Below, one piece after another: positions 1 to 8,735 of a DNA stretch of 61,424 nucleotides. Numbering within the stretch: position 1 is the stretch's first letter; each line of letters opens with the position of its first letter. The DNA lies in NCBI GenBank assembly GCA_900765975.1, contig CAAFTS010000104.1:1-61424 (forward strand), written 5' to 3'. Source of the stretch: Lachnospiraceae bacterium (lineage in GTDB: Bacteria > Bacillota > Clostridia > Lachnospirales > Lachnospiraceae). A program made the position numbers and the translations under genes. Under the pieces are notes generated by a model. It was not told the DNA's origin, did not search any database, and was given only the letters and a program-made list of their open reading frames with translations.

Positions 1-48
1 AGTTATCAAGGTTCTTTGTTTTGTTCTGTCTCAAGCGACAGCTTTAAT

Positions 49-77
49 AGATTATCATATCTGTTCGCTTTTGTCAA
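49..77 (-). promoter_or_regulatory. Promoter 1 of a tandem set reading off the left edge
   Basis: Read on the minus strand, TTGACA (72-77) and TAATCT (49-54) are separated by 17 bases. The transcript would leave the window at base 1. The last minus-strand bases, ending GAACCTTGATAACT, resemble rRNA leader sequence of Firmicutes, so an rRNA operon to the left is likely but not visible. Confidence 0.65.
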
Positions 78-124
78 GAACTTTTTTATTTTTCTTTGCT
101 GTCCGTTCAAGCGACAGCTTATTT

Positions 125-153
125 AGATTACCACATCGCTTTCTTTTTGTCAA
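125..153 (-). promoter_or_regulatory. Promoter 2 of the tandem set
   Basis: TTGACA (148-153) and TAATCT (125-130) on the minus strand with a 17-base spacer. It lies exactly 76 bp upstream of promoter 1 within the duplicated module. Stacked near-consensus promoters are typical of rRNA operons. Confidence 0.65.
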
Positions 154-286
154 CAACTTTTTTCAAGTTCTTTTGACCTCTTATCGGAGTCCTCTTTGTT
201 CTGATTCCCGGCAGCTCTCCAATCCCTTGTGGCCTCCGTTCCTCATTTCTTCTCTGAAGTTTCTTCCGTTTTCAGCGACGTTGACT

Positions 287-315
287 ATCTTATCATCACT
301 CTCTCTAATTGTCAA
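287..315 (-). promoter_or_regulatory. Promoter 3 of the tandem set
   Basis: TTGACA (310-315) and TAAGAT (287-292) on the minus strand with a 17-base spacer, in the same direction as promoters 1 and 2. The rest of 1-550 holds no credible gene. Confidence 0.55.
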
Positions 316-552
316 TATTTTTTCTCTTTTTTATTTATTTCGCACAATTCAGACAATTCTGTCTTTTTAAAGTCCTCTTTTGCCATTATTTCCACATATA
401 TTCTCTCCACTTTTTAACGTTCCTTTTCATTCTTATTCATTCTTAGCAAATTCTTAATATTTTCTAATTAGAAACGCTAGAAAAGTAGATTGTTAATTTG
501 GTTCAGCAACCGAAATATATGAACTTGGAATTTGCCTAGAAGAATATTTAGA

Positions 553-584
553 ATAAAAAAACAAAAGCCGGAATACTTCCAGCT
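553..584 (-). terminator. Terminator after the 630-1289 gene
   Basis: On the minus strand a 7-bp stem (AGCTGGA with TCCGGCT, one G-U pair), a 5-base loop and then a T-rich tract. It lies 45 bases past the stop of the hypothetical gene and separates it from the tandem promoters. Confidence 0.7.
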
Positions 585-629
585 CTTGCTCACAATTATA
601 TAATGAAAAAATAACATATCATTATTATA

Positions 630-1289
630 TCAAAAATCTGCCAATGCACAAACCAACGCTGTATAACGTTCTGTTTTATTTTTAATATCTTCTTCTGTCA
701 CGCCATAATAGGAGTATAAATCTTGTGCAATACGTTTAAGCTTTTTCATCTGTTTTCGTTCCCCGCCATAGCTCACGCCGAATCTATTCCACCGAAACTC
801 TAATACCATCTCCAAATGTCCTTTTTCCATAACTAATTCATACATTTGAAACTCCATTGGTACTTCTTCCTCTGGAATTGCCTCTATTTTTTTCTCCCTC
901 TCTTCTAATAATCTAAAAAACTCTTCTAAAGATTCTTTATCAGAATGATCGGGTCCTGTAATATGTAGAAATTCTCCTACTAATTCCGGTCGATACCTAT
1001 AGATGATTCCTTCGCGCACACTCTTTTTCTCATTCTTGTATTTCTGTTGAGTTGGACTTACCGGAAAAAAATCGTATTTTTCTTTTGCATAAGCAATAGT
1101 TTCTTCTTTCGTATGCGCTCCCGGCTTAATTTTCTTCGTTGCTCGTCTCCGCTGTATTTGATAATACTTCTTTCTTATTCGATCTTTCAACGGCATTTTA
1201 AAATCATCTCCATGACCGGCAATAAAAACAGCTGTAGCCCCACTTTCGCCGCCTATAATCGTTGTTTGAGATGCATGTTTTCCCTTCAA
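630..1289 (-). CDS. Conserved hypothetical protein, function unknown
   Basis: A 219-residue, highly charged, predicted cytoplasmic protein that I cannot assign. Residues 9-27 contain TIIGGESGATAVFIAG, which resembles the GGADGPT-type signature of the beta subunit of sodium-pumping decarboxylases, but none of that protein's membrane segments are present. The rest is rich in Lys, Glu and Arg, with a helical stretch at about 115-150. The ATG follows the stop codon of the CNNM-family gene by one base, so the two are probably translated together. The start is the only reasonable one. A terminator follows. It is a likely real gene because of the tight coupling, codon-like composition and terminator. 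Confidence 0.75.
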   Translation of the reverse strand: MKGKHASQTTIIGGESGATAVFIAGHGDDFKMPLKDRIRKKYYQIQRRRATKKIKPGAHTKEETIAYAKEKYDFFPVSPTQQKYKNEKKSVREGIIYRYRPELVGEFLHITGPDHSDKESLEEFFRLLEEREKKIEAIPEEEVPMEFQMYELVMEKGHLEMVLEFRWNRFGVSYGGERKQMKKLKRIAQDLYSYYGVTEEDIKNKTERYTALVCALADF

Positions 1290-1290
1290 T

Positions 1291-2586
1291 TTACTCCCCC
1301 CTTGTTACTATTGCCGAAACAACTCTATGTTTCAAAACATTATCCACTTCAATTCTAAGTCCAGCATCTTCACATACAAATTGTTCTCCGTCTTCCGGTA
1401 CTCTTCCAATCACACCACAGACATATCCACTGAACGTATCATATACTTCTGTCGGCAATGTACACTTTATAGTTTCTGCAACTTCATCCAGGTTCGCAAT
1501 GCCCTGAACTTCCCACTGATTCTCGTCAATCTCCCGAATATCCTCTTGATGCTCTTCTTCTTCGATATCATCCAGATCCCCCACAAGCATTTCCATCAGA
1601 TCATGCAAAGTAATGATTCCTGACATTCCGCCATACTCATCCAAAAGTACAGCAAAATATATTCTTTTTTCCTGCATCTGCGCAAATAGCTGATCTGCTT
1701 TCATTGTTTCCGGAATAAACCACGCCTTATCCACAGCGTTCTCTAACAATTTTTCTCTTGTTTTATCCCTCATACGAAAATAATCTTTCGTATCCAGAAC
1801 TCCAACAATATCGTCCCTATTTTCTCCATAAACAGGATACAATGTATGACGGCTCTCGTGAATGATATTCTCCCAAATTTCAAGATCCTCTTCCATATCC
1901 AGACCAATCACATCCCGTCTGTGTGTACAAAGTTCTTTGACCGAACGATCATCCAATTCAAACACATTCTGAATGATTTCACTTTCTTCCGTTCGGATGA
2001 CCCCCTTTTCCTTACCTTCCAAAAGCAGCATCCTGATTTCTTCTTCCGTTACAGTATCCTCCTCTTCTTCCGGATTGATTCCGAGAAGTTTAAGGATCAA
2101 ATTTGTAGAAATTGTCAACAAGCCCACCAATGGCGCAAAAATCTTAGATACCCAATACAATACGCCCGACATTCCCAATGCCAAACTGTCCGCCTTTTTC
2201 ATTGCCACACGTTTCGGCACCAATTCACCAAAGACCAGATTGAAATATGCCAGAATCAGTGTCACCACGACCAGACAAATCGGTTTTAGAATATCTTCTG
2301 AAACTGCCACACTTATAAACGTCAACTGATCCACCAAAATTGCAGAAAATTTTTCTGCAGCCGCCGCACTCTGCATGAATCCCGCCAGTGTAATTGCAAC
2401 CTGTATTGTAGCCAGAAACCGAGCAGGCTGTTCTGTCAGATTTGCTAACCTTACTGCCTTCTTATTCCCTTCTTCCGCCATCTGCTTTAATCGGGTTTCA
2501 TTCATAGATAGCACCGCAATCTCAGCGCTTGCAAACGCTGCATTTAAAAATATCAATATAATAAGTAAAAGAAATGTTTGAACCAT
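1291..2586 (-). CDS. CNNM/HlyC-family membrane protein (DUF21-CBS-CorC_HlyC)
   Basis: A 431-residue membrane protein of the CNNM family (often annotated hemolysin C or magnesium/cobalt efflux protein). The order is an N-terminal DUF21 domain with hydrophobic segments (about 1-200), a CBS pair (about 210-330) with a TEEEIRMLL segment before it, and a C-terminal CorC_HlyC domain (about 345-425). Members are linked to magnesium or other divalent cation export; the substrate cannot be read from sequence. I chose the ATG at 2586 because a GGAGG Shine-Dalgarno lies just upstream. A longer reading frame starting at 2679 would begin inside a terminator hairpin. It is followed by the hypothetical gene one base later. 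Confidence 0.88.
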   Translation of the reverse strand: MVQTFLLLIILIFLNAAFASAEIAVLSMNETRLKQMAEEGNKKAVRLANLTEQPARFLATIQVAITLAGFMQSAAAAEKFSAILVDQLTFISVAVSEDILKPICLVVVTLILAYFNLVFGELVPKRVAMKKADSLALGMSGVLYWVSKIFAPLVGLLTISTNLILKLLGINPEEEEDTVTEEEIRMLLLEGKEKGVIRTEESEIIQNVFELDDRSVKELCTHRRDVIGLDMEEDLEIWENIIHESRHTLYPVYGENRDDIVGVLDTKDYFRMRDKTREKLLENAVDKAWFIPETMKADQLFAQMQEKRIYFAVLLDEYGGMSGIITLHDLMEMLVGDLDDIEEEEHQEDIREIDENQWEVQGIANLDEVAETIKCTLPTEVYDTFSGYVCGVIGRVPEDGEQFVCEDAGLRIEVDNVLKHRVVSAIVTRGE

Positions 2587-2669
2587 ATATTTTCCTCCGT
2601 AATTTTTAACAATACCTTTTGTACCGACATATTCTTTGCTTTTTCCATTTATCGCATGAATTACAACAT

Positions 2670-2713
2670 AAAAAGGCACAACCTGTGTCTTCTTATCTAA
2701 CTCAGGCTGTACC
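2670..2713 (-). terminator. Leader terminator (attenuator candidate) before the CNNM gene
   Basis: An 11-bp stem (2703-2713 with 2675-2685, including G-U pairs), a 17-base loop, then five T on the minus strand. No minus-strand gene precedes it, because pyrC to the right is on the other strand. It therefore sits inside the 5' leader of the CNNM gene rather than at an operon end. Confidence 0.6.
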
Positions 2714-2903
2714 TTCTATCTATTCATAATACTACACGGGGCAGTTATACTTTTACACGTTTTAATCTCACAATTAATGTCTGAACTGTCATCCATGTAT
2801 ATAATCACATCCTTCCGAAATAATTACGAATAAGCTATCACATCTAAAAGGAAAAATCAAGTGTTATATTTTATCTTTTATATTCAATTTTCCTATCCGA
2901 ATA

Positions 2904-2912
2904 TGTTATACT
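2904..2912 (+). promoter_or_regulatory. Extended -10 promoter of pyrC
   Basis: TATACT at 2907-2912 is preceded by TGT, an extended -10 element. No good -35 is visible. The position is 70 bases before the pyrC start. Confidence 0.45.
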
Positions 2913-2981
2913 ATGAAACAAATACCAATACATTCATAACGATTCAGTTACTTATATTGTTATCATACGAGGAGGATTACT

Positions 2982-4256
2982 ATGCTTATCAAAAATGGAA
3001 CACTCATTGACCCAAAAACAAAAACATCCAAAAAAGTTGATATATATATAGAAAAAGGTATCATCAAGAAAATCGAAGAAAATCTGGCTACAAAACCGGA
3101 ATACACAGGTAAAATGATTATCGATGCCGATGGGCTGATTGTTGCTCCCGGGCTCATTGACACCCACATCCACTTTCGTGATCCGGGATTTACTTATAAG
3201 GAAGACTTACATACAGGCTCACTGGCGGCTGCAAAAGGCGGAGTCACTTCTGTGATCTGTATGGCAAATACATCTCCAACTGTGGATTCTGTTCCGGTTT
3301 TAAATGACATTTTATCCAGAGCAGGAAAAGAAGATATCCGCATCTTTCAAGCAGCTGCAATCTCTCGTTCTTTAAAAGGAGAGGAACTGACTGACATGGA
3401 AAACTTAAAGGCTGCCGGTGCATGTGGTTTTACAGACGATGGTATCCCTCTTAAAAATGCCGCTTTCTGTTTTGAGGCAATGCAAAAAGCCGCCGAATTG
3501 AATATGCCGATCAGCCTTCATGAAGAAGACCCGACTTTTATTCAAAACAACGGCATTAATCACGGAATCGTTTCTGAAAAATGTGGAATCTACGGTTCTC
3601 CTTCCATTGCAGAAGAATCCTTGGTTGCCCGCGACTGTATGCTGGCACTTCGCTCCGGCGCAGATGTTGTCATCCAGCACATCAGCTCCGGCACTTCTGT
3701 AGATTTGGTACGCATGTTCAAATCACGCGGCGCCAAACTACACGCAGAGGCAACACCGCATCATTTCACATTGACAGAAGACGCCGTACTGGAACATGGA
3801 ACACTGGCAAAGATGAATCCGCCGCTGCGTACAGAATCCGACCGTATGGCAATCATCGAAGGCTTAAAAGACGGAACCATTGACTTGATTGCTACAGATC
3901 ACGCGCCACATAGTATAGAAGAAAAAGCAAAAGCACTTCCCGATGCACCAAGCGGAATCATTGGTCTGGAAACCTCCCTCGCACTTGGAATTACTTCCCT
4001 TGTACGTCCGGGTCACCTGACTCTGATGGAACTTCTTGAAAAAATGACCATCAATCCGGCAGAACTGTACCACCTGCCATACGGAAGAATTGAAGAAAAC
4101 GCTCCGGCAGATTTGGTTATTTTTAATCCAGATGAATGCTGGACACCGACAAAATATCAGTCCAAGTCCTGCAACACTCCATTTACAGGACAGCATTTAT
4201 ATGGAAAAGTAAAATACACAATCTGCCGTGGCAGTCTTGTTTATTCTGATTGCTAG
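2982..4256 (+). CDS. pyrC: Dihydroorotase, class I
   Basis: A 424-residue amidohydrolase that closes N-carbamoyl-aspartate to dihydroorotate, step 3 of pyrimidine synthesis. The metal site motifs are present: DTHIHFRDPG near residue 60, SLHEEDP near 180, IQHISS near 230 and ATDHAPHS near 308. FTDDG and the C-terminal NPAE segment are also class I features. A strong Shine-Dalgarno (GAGGAGG) precedes the ATG. It converges on dapL with only 24 bases between stops and no terminator visible there. It sits next to carAB and pyrG, which supply the same pathway, but on the opposite strand. Length is normal for the family. Confidence 0.93.
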   Translation: MLIKNGTLIDPKTKTSKKVDIYIEKGIIKKIEENLATKPEYTGKMIIDADGLIVAPGLIDTHIHFRDPGFTYKEDLHTGSLAAAKGGVTSVICMANTSPTVDSVPVLNDILSRAGKEDIRIFQAAAISRSLKGEELTDMENLKAAGACGFTDDGIPLKNAAFCFEAMQKAAELNMPISLHEEDPTFIQNNGINHGIVSEKCGIYGSPSIAEESLVARDCMLALRSGADVVIQHISSGTSVDLVRMFKSRGAKLHAEATPHHFTLTEDAVLEHGTLAKMNPPLRTESDRMAIIEGLKDGTIDLIATDHAPHSIEEKAKALPDAPSGIIGLETSLALGITSLVRPGHLTLMELLEKMTINPAELYHLPYGRIEENAPADLVIFNPDECWTPTKYQSKSCNTPFTGQHLYGKVKYTICRGSLVYSDC

Positions 4257-4280
4257 ATCCATTGCAAATCATTTCATATT

Positions 4281-5480
4281 TTATTGAAACAATTCTCGGA
4301 ACCGGTGCATTGCTTCTGCCGTCTTTTCATATGTTCCAAAAGATGTCAGGCGGAAATAACCGGTTCCGTTTTCACCAAATCCGGCTCCCGGAGTTCCTAC
4401 CACTTGAATCTGCTCCAACAAAAGATCAAAGCACTTCCACGAATCCATTCCATTTGGACATTCAAACCAGATATAAGGAGAATTTACCCCACCATAATAG
4501 GGAATGCCAAGTTCTTCCAGTGTTCTGGCTATGAGCTGTGCATTTCTTCTATAATATTCCAGATTTTCCCGACACTCTTTCATCCCTTCTTCACTGAACA
4601 CCTTTGCAGCTGCATGCTGTACAATATAAGAAGTTCCATTGTACTTCGTGCTCTGACGCCGGTTCCACATCGCGTTCAGAGACATTTTCTCTCCTGTCGA
4701 AGCAGAAAAGACAAGTTCTTCCGGAACAACCGTATATCCACAGCGGGTTCCTGTAAATCCGGCTGTTTTAGATAAAGAACAAAATTCGATGGCGCATTTT
4801 TTTGCCCCCTCCACTGCATAAATACTTCTTGGCAATTCCGGTTCCGTAATGAATGCCTCATAGGCAGAGTCAAATAGGATTACAGCCTCTTCTTTCAGCG
4901 CATAATCCACCCATACCCGCAATTGCTCTTTTGTATAGCAGGCTCCGGTCGGATTATTAGGCGAACAAAGATAAATAATATCCACATGCTTGTTCTCATC
5001 CGGCATTGGCAGGAACTCATTCTCCGCATTTCCTTGAATATACGTCACTTGATTTCCGCACATCAGGTTGGAATCTACATAGACCGGATACACCGGATCC
5101 GGAATCAAGATAACATTGTCATGCGCAAATAAGTCTGTAATATTTCCTGTATCACTCTTCGCCCCATCAGAAATAAAAATTTCTTTTGGATATACTTCTA
5201 CACCATTTCTCCGATAATATTCTGCGATTGCGTCTCTTGTCTCTGCATATCCCTGTTCCGGTCCATACCCTTTGAATGTTTCTGCCGATGCCATCGCATC
5301 TGCCCCTTCATGTAATGCTTGAACTGCACAATCACAAAGTGGACGAGTCACATCTCCGATTCCCAACCGGATCACCTCTTTTTCCGGATACTTTTTCGTA
5401 TATTCTGCCACTCGGTGTGCAATTTCAGAAAACAGATAACTTTCTTGCAGTTTCAGGAAATTCTCATTTAACTTCGGCAT
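4281..5480 (-). CDS. dapL: LL-diaminopimelate aminotransferase
   Basis: A 399-residue class I/II PLP-dependent aminotransferase that converts tetrahydrodipicolinate plus glutamate directly to LL-diaminopimelate for lysine and peptidoglycan. The N-terminus (NENFLKLQESYLFSEIAHRV) and the segment LGIGDVTRPL are characteristic of DapL. The PLP lysine lies in SLSKTAGFTGTRCGY at about residue 235. The start overlaps the end of gatB by 17 bases and is preceded by GGAGG, so it is the last gene of the glnA operon. Glutamate is its amino donor, which fits the nitrogen theme. Confidence 0.92.
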   Translation of the reverse strand: MPKLNENFLKLQESYLFSEIAHRVAEYTKKYPEKEVIRLGIGDVTRPLCDCAVQALHEGADAMASAETFKGYGPEQGYAETRDAIAEYYRRNGVEVYPKEIFISDGAKSDTGNITDLFAHDNVILIPDPVYPVYVDSNLMCGNQVTYIQGNAENEFLPMPDENKHVDIIYLCSPNNPTGACYTKEQLRVWVDYALKEEAVILFDSAYEAFITEPELPRSIYAVEGAKKCAIEFCSLSKTAGFTGTRCGYTVVPEELVFSASTGEKMSLNAMWNRRQSTKYNGTSYIVQHAAAKVFSEEGMKECRENLEYYRRNAQLIARTLEELGIPYYGGVNSPYIWFECPNGMDSWKCFDLLLEQIQVVGTPGAGFGENGTGYFRLTSFGTYEKTAEAMHRFRELFQ

Positions 5481-6912
5481 CCTTCAATCCCTCCTTCAAC
5501 ATTTGATTTACTTTTCCAGGATTGGCCTTTCCTTTCATTTTACGCATCACCTGTCCCACCAGAAAGCCCAGCACCTTTTCTTTCCCGTTTCGATACTCTT
5601 CTACTGTCCCCGTATGCTCCTGCAGAACTTCTCTCACTGCTGTTTCCAGGACCCGGGAATCCAGTTCTATCAAAAGTCCTTGTTCTTTCATATACACTTC
5701 CGGCTCCACATCTTCTTTCAGGATCTGTGCAAAAACCTGTTTTGCATTTTTCTGACTAATCATTCCCTGTTCTACCGATTGGATCAAAGCCGCCAGATGA
5801 GCCGGAGTAACCTGCAGATTTTCAGGTTCCATTTTCCATTCTTTCATCAAACGCAAGCCTTCGCCCATAAGCCAGTTTGCAGCCTTTTTCGGTTCTTTGC
5901 AAAGCTCTGCCGTTTGTTCAAAAAGTTCTGCCATCTGCCGGGACTGCGTCAACAGTCCGGCATCATATTCAGAAATTCCATATTGCTTTTGATAACGTTT
6001 TTCCCGCTCTTCCTGAAATTCAGGCTGCTCTCTTTTCAACGTTTCTATCCATGCATCAGAAATCACTACCGGCTGCAGATCCGGATCCGGAAAATATCGA
6101 TAATCTTTTGCATCCTCCTTAGAGCGCATTGCATAAGACGATTCTTTATTTTCATCCCAGCGTCGTGTCTCCTGCAAAATTATTTTTCCAGCCTCCAGCA
6201 ATTCGATCTGTCGTTCCCGTTCTCCTTCAATTGCATGCGTAATTGCTTTCAGAGAATTTAAGTTCTTCATCTCTGTACGGGTTCCCAAAGAAGTACTTCC
6301 CACTTCACGCACAGACAGATTTACATCCGCACGCATCGAGCCTTCCTCTAACTTGCAATCAGATACTCCCAGATACTGACAGAGCATCTTCAACTTTTCC
6401 AAATATGCAACCACTTCCTCTGCACTTCTCATATCCGGCTCTGATACAATTTCCACAAGCGGAACCCCGCTGCGGTTATAATCTACAAGGGAACAATCTT
6501 CCCAGTCATCATGGATCAGTTTGCCCGCATCCTCTTCCATGTGCATTTCATGAATTCGGATTTTCTTTTTTCCGGAAGTCGTCTCGATTTCCACCCAGCC
6601 GCCATAACAGATTGGTAGATACAACTGCGAAATCTGATAATTCTGAGGATTATCCGGATAAAAATAATTCTTCCGATCAAATCTACAATACTGATTTACT
6701 TTACAATTTGCAGCCAGACCAATCTTCAGTGCATATTCCACTACCTGTCGATTCAAAACCGGAAGTGCTCCCGGCATTCCTGTGCAAACCGGACAAATAT
6801 GAGTATTCGGTGCACTGCCAAATTCGGTTGCGCATCCACAGAAAATTTTGGTAGCTGTTGACAACTCCACATGCACTTCCAGACCGATCACTGTCTCATA
6901 TTGTTTTGCCAT
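5464..6912 (-). CDS. gatB: Aspartyl/glutamyl-tRNA amidotransferase subunit B
   Basis: A 482-residue subunit of GatCAB, which binds misacylated Asp-tRNA(Asn) or Glu-tRNA(Gln), phosphorylates the side chain and amidates it with ammonia channelled from GatA. The N-terminal motif YETVIGLEVHVEL, the Cys-containing zinc region (FCGCATEFG and CPVCTGMPG) and the C-terminal helical GatB/YqeY tail are all present. I moved the start to the ATG at 6912, preceded by AGGAGG with 8 bases spacing, rather than a codon 14 residues earlier. It overlaps gatA by 17 bases. Confidence 0.95.
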   Translation of the reverse strand: MAKQYETVIGLEVHVELSTATKIFCGCATEFGSAPNTHICPVCTGMPGALPVLNRQVVEYALKIGLAANCKVNQYCRFDRKNYFYPDNPQNYQISQLYLPICYGGWVEIETTSGKKKIRIHEMHMEEDAGKLIHDDWEDCSLVDYNRSGVPLVEIVSEPDMRSAEEVVAYLEKLKMLCQYLGVSDCKLEEGSMRADVNLSVREVGSTSLGTRTEMKNLNSLKAITHAIEGERERQIELLEAGKIILQETRRWDENKESSYAMRSKEDAKDYRYFPDPDLQPVVISDAWIETLKREQPEFQEEREKRYQKQYGISEYDAGLLTQSRQMAELFEQTAELCKEPKKAANWLMGEGLRLMKEWKMEPENLQVTPAHLAALIQSVEQGMISQKNAKQVFAQILKEDVEPEVYMKEQGLLIELDSRVLETAVREVLQEHTGTVEEYRNGKEKVLGFLVGQVMRKMKGKANPGKVNQMLKEGLKDAEVK

Positions 6913-8386
6913 CCGTCTCGCCTCCTCGTAACTGCTCCACACCTGCCGCAACACCTAAAATATTCTTTTCCTGAAAATGATTTCCGATAATCTGCATTCC
7001 GATGGGCAGTCCTTTTCGATCGGTTCCGATAGGAAGGCTGATGGCCGGAAGTCCTGCCAAATTTACTGCCACTGTATAAATATCACTTAAATACATTTTC
7101 AGTGGGTCTGTAAGACTGGTTCCAAGTTTCGGAGCTGTTGTCGGCGCTGCCGGAGCCAGTATACAGTCATACTGTTGAAACGCCCGTTCAAATTCCTGAC
7201 AGATCAGCGCTTTTGCTTTCAGTGCTTTTAGATAGTAGGCATCATAATATCCCGCACTCAATACAAATGAGCCCAATAAAATCCGATGTTTCACTTCTTC
7301 CCCAAAGCCTTCCTGACGGCTCTTTTTATACATTTCATGGAGGTCTTCCGCGTTCTCACTTCGATGCCCATATTTTACTCCATCAAACCGTTCCAGATTG
7401 GAACTGGCTTCTGCACAGGCACTCAAATAGTAGGATGGAACGACATAGTCTGTATATCCCAGAGAAAACAATTCTACATCACCCCCTGCTGCGCTTAACT
7501 GTTTCATTGTCTCCTCGATTGCCTGTTTCACTTCACCTTCCATTCCCTCAGCCAGATATTCCCTTGGAACACCAATTTTTTTCCCTTTCAGATGCCGGAG
7601 CAATGATTCCCCCAAAGAATCTTCTTCCCACAGATCCAGCACCGGCTCTACCGGTTTCTGACTGCACGTACTATCTTTCTCATCTTTCCCTGCCAGCACT
7701 TCATAACATGCCGCACAGTCCCGGACATTTCGTCCGATAGGTCCGATTTGATCCAAAGATGACGCATAGGCAATCAAGCCTGATCGGGACACCCTGCCAT
7801 ACGTTGGCTTTAGCCCTACCGTTCCGCAATATGCAGACGGCTGACGAATGGACCCTCCCGTATCTGATCCCAAAGCGAGAGGTGCTTCTCCTGCCGCCAC
7901 AGCCGCACAGGAACCGCCTGAGGAGCCACCCGGCACACAGTCTTCCCGATGAGGATTCCTTGTAATCCCAAAATAAGACGTCTCTGTCGTACTTCCCATG
8001 GCAAACTCATCCATATTGGTCTTCCCAAGTACAAGCATTCCGGCCTCTTTTAGCCGGATCACTGCCTCTGCGTCATAAGGCGGAACAAACTGTTCCAGCA
8101 TTTTAGATGCACAGGTGGTCCGGATTCCCTTCGTACAAATATTATCCTTTACAGCCACCGGTATTCCTGCAAGTGGACCTTGATAACGCCCGCTTGCGAT
8201 TCCCCGCTCCACTCGCTGAACTTCCTGCATGAGCATTTCTTTTTCAATCGTCAGAAATGCATGCAGTCTTCCATCTTTCTTTTCTATCTGCTCCAAATAC
8301 CTTTCGGCGACCTCTCCCACGCCAAGTTCCCGCTGCCGGATTTTTTTCGAAAGTTCCAGTGCCGAAAGTTTCATCCATTCTTTCAT
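6896..8386 (-). CDS. gatA: Glutamyl-tRNA(Gln)/aspartyl-tRNA(Asn) amidotransferase subunit A
   Basis: A 496-residue amidase-signature protein that hydrolyses glutamine and feeds ammonia to GatB. The Ser-cis-Ser-Lys triad is visible: Lys in AVKDNICTKG near 80 and the serines in the segment GGSSGGSCAA and GSDTGGSIRQPS (about 150-185). The start is set at the ATG at 8386. A TTG 7 codons upstream would place the AGGAGG ribosome site inside the coding region. The gene directly follows gatC. Confidence 0.94.
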   Translation of the reverse strand: MKEWMKLSALELSKKIRQRELGVGEVAERYLEQIEKKDGRLHAFLTIEKEMLMQEVQRVERGIASGRYQGPLAGIPVAVKDNICTKGIRTTCASKMLEQFVPPYDAEAVIRLKEAGMLVLGKTNMDEFAMGSTTETSYFGITRNPHREDCVPGGSSGGSCAAVAAGEAPLALGSDTGGSIRQPSAYCGTVGLKPTYGRVSRSGLIAYASSLDQIGPIGRNVRDCAACYEVLAGKDEKDSTCSQKPVEPVLDLWEEDSLGESLLRHLKGKKIGVPREYLAEGMEGEVKQAIEETMKQLSAAGGDVELFSLGYTDYVVPSYYLSACAEASSNLERFDGVKYGHRSENAEDLHEMYKKSRQEGFGEEVKHRILLGSFVLSAGYYDAYYLKALKAKALICQEFERAFQQYDCILAPAAPTTAPKLGTSLTDPLKMYLSDIYTVAVNLAGLPAISLPIGTDRKGLPIGMQIIGNHFQEKNILGVAAGVEQLRGGETDGKTI

Positions 8387-8407
8387 CCTTATCTTGTCCT
8401 CCTGCAA

Positions 8408-8698
8408 TTACACCGTCTTAGGTACCAGATACTGTCCCTCTTTTTGTCGAGGTGCATTGGCCAGCAGTTCTTCCCTCATATCTCCATTGGTAATCCGGTC
8501 TTCTCGAAATACATTGACCTCCGGCAAAATATGCACCATCGGTTCCGTCTGTGCCGTATCCAGTTCCTTCAGCTTTTCTACATAGTCCAGAATTTTTTCC
8601 ATTTCTTTCATGGCTTTTTCCCGTTCTTCATCCGACAATGCTAATTTTGCCAGGATTTCCACATTCTCCATCGTCTCTTTTCCTATTCTTTTGCCCAT
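8408..8698 (-). CDS. gatC: Aspartyl/glutamyl-tRNA amidotransferase subunit C
   Basis: A small subunit of about 96 residues that wraps and stabilises GatA. The family pattern is clear: VEILAKLALSDEE near the N-terminus, then a helix, then the segment with VNVFREDRI and a C-terminal LVPKTV, matching the usual YFVVPKVV ending. The start is uncertain: ATG at 8698 is chosen, but the ATG at 8671 has an AGGAAA upstream and would also give a normal GatC. It lies between aspS and gatA. Confidence 0.88.
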   Translation of the reverse strand: MGKRIGKETMENVEILAKLALSDEEREKAMKEMEKILDYVEKLKELDTAQTEPMVHILPEVNVFREDRITNGDMREELLANAPRQKEGQYLVPKTV

Positions 8699-8735
8699 CT
8701 TCAATCCCCGTTTCTTTTTGTTTCTCTTTTTCCGA

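Larger units (their letters stand above)
31..154. repeat. Imperfect direct repeat carrying tandem promoters
   Basis: Two copies, about 31-78 and 107-154, share the core TCAAGCGACAGCTT followed by AGATTA and, 17 bases later, TGTCAA. Spacing between copies is 76 bp. Each copy contains one minus-strand promoter, so the repeat appears to be a duplicated promoter module. Confidence 0.7.
2587..2981. other. Divergent intergenic region
   Basis: This 395-bp stretch has no credible gene. It holds the minus-strand leader of the CNNM gene, with a terminator at 2670-2713 and a possible promoter (TTGTGA and TATAAC, 18-base spacer) near 2739-2775. It also holds the pyrC promoter region to its right. I could not match the leader to a known riboswitch class. 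Confidence 0.5.

Noticed and set aside
31..154. CRISPR or insertion-sequence repeat at the left edge
   Set aside because: Only two imperfect copies, each containing a promoter; no spacers, inverted ends or transposase.
71..417. Plus-strand frames of 99 and 62 codons at the left edge
   Set aside because: They are Phe/Ser/Leu-rich readings of T-rich promoter DNA, with no ribosome site, and they lie opposite three good promoters.
2587..2981. Manganese (yybP-ykoY) or magnesium (M-box) riboswitch before the CNNM gene
   Set aside because: The predicted leader before the terminator is too short and lacks the conserved elements of both classes.
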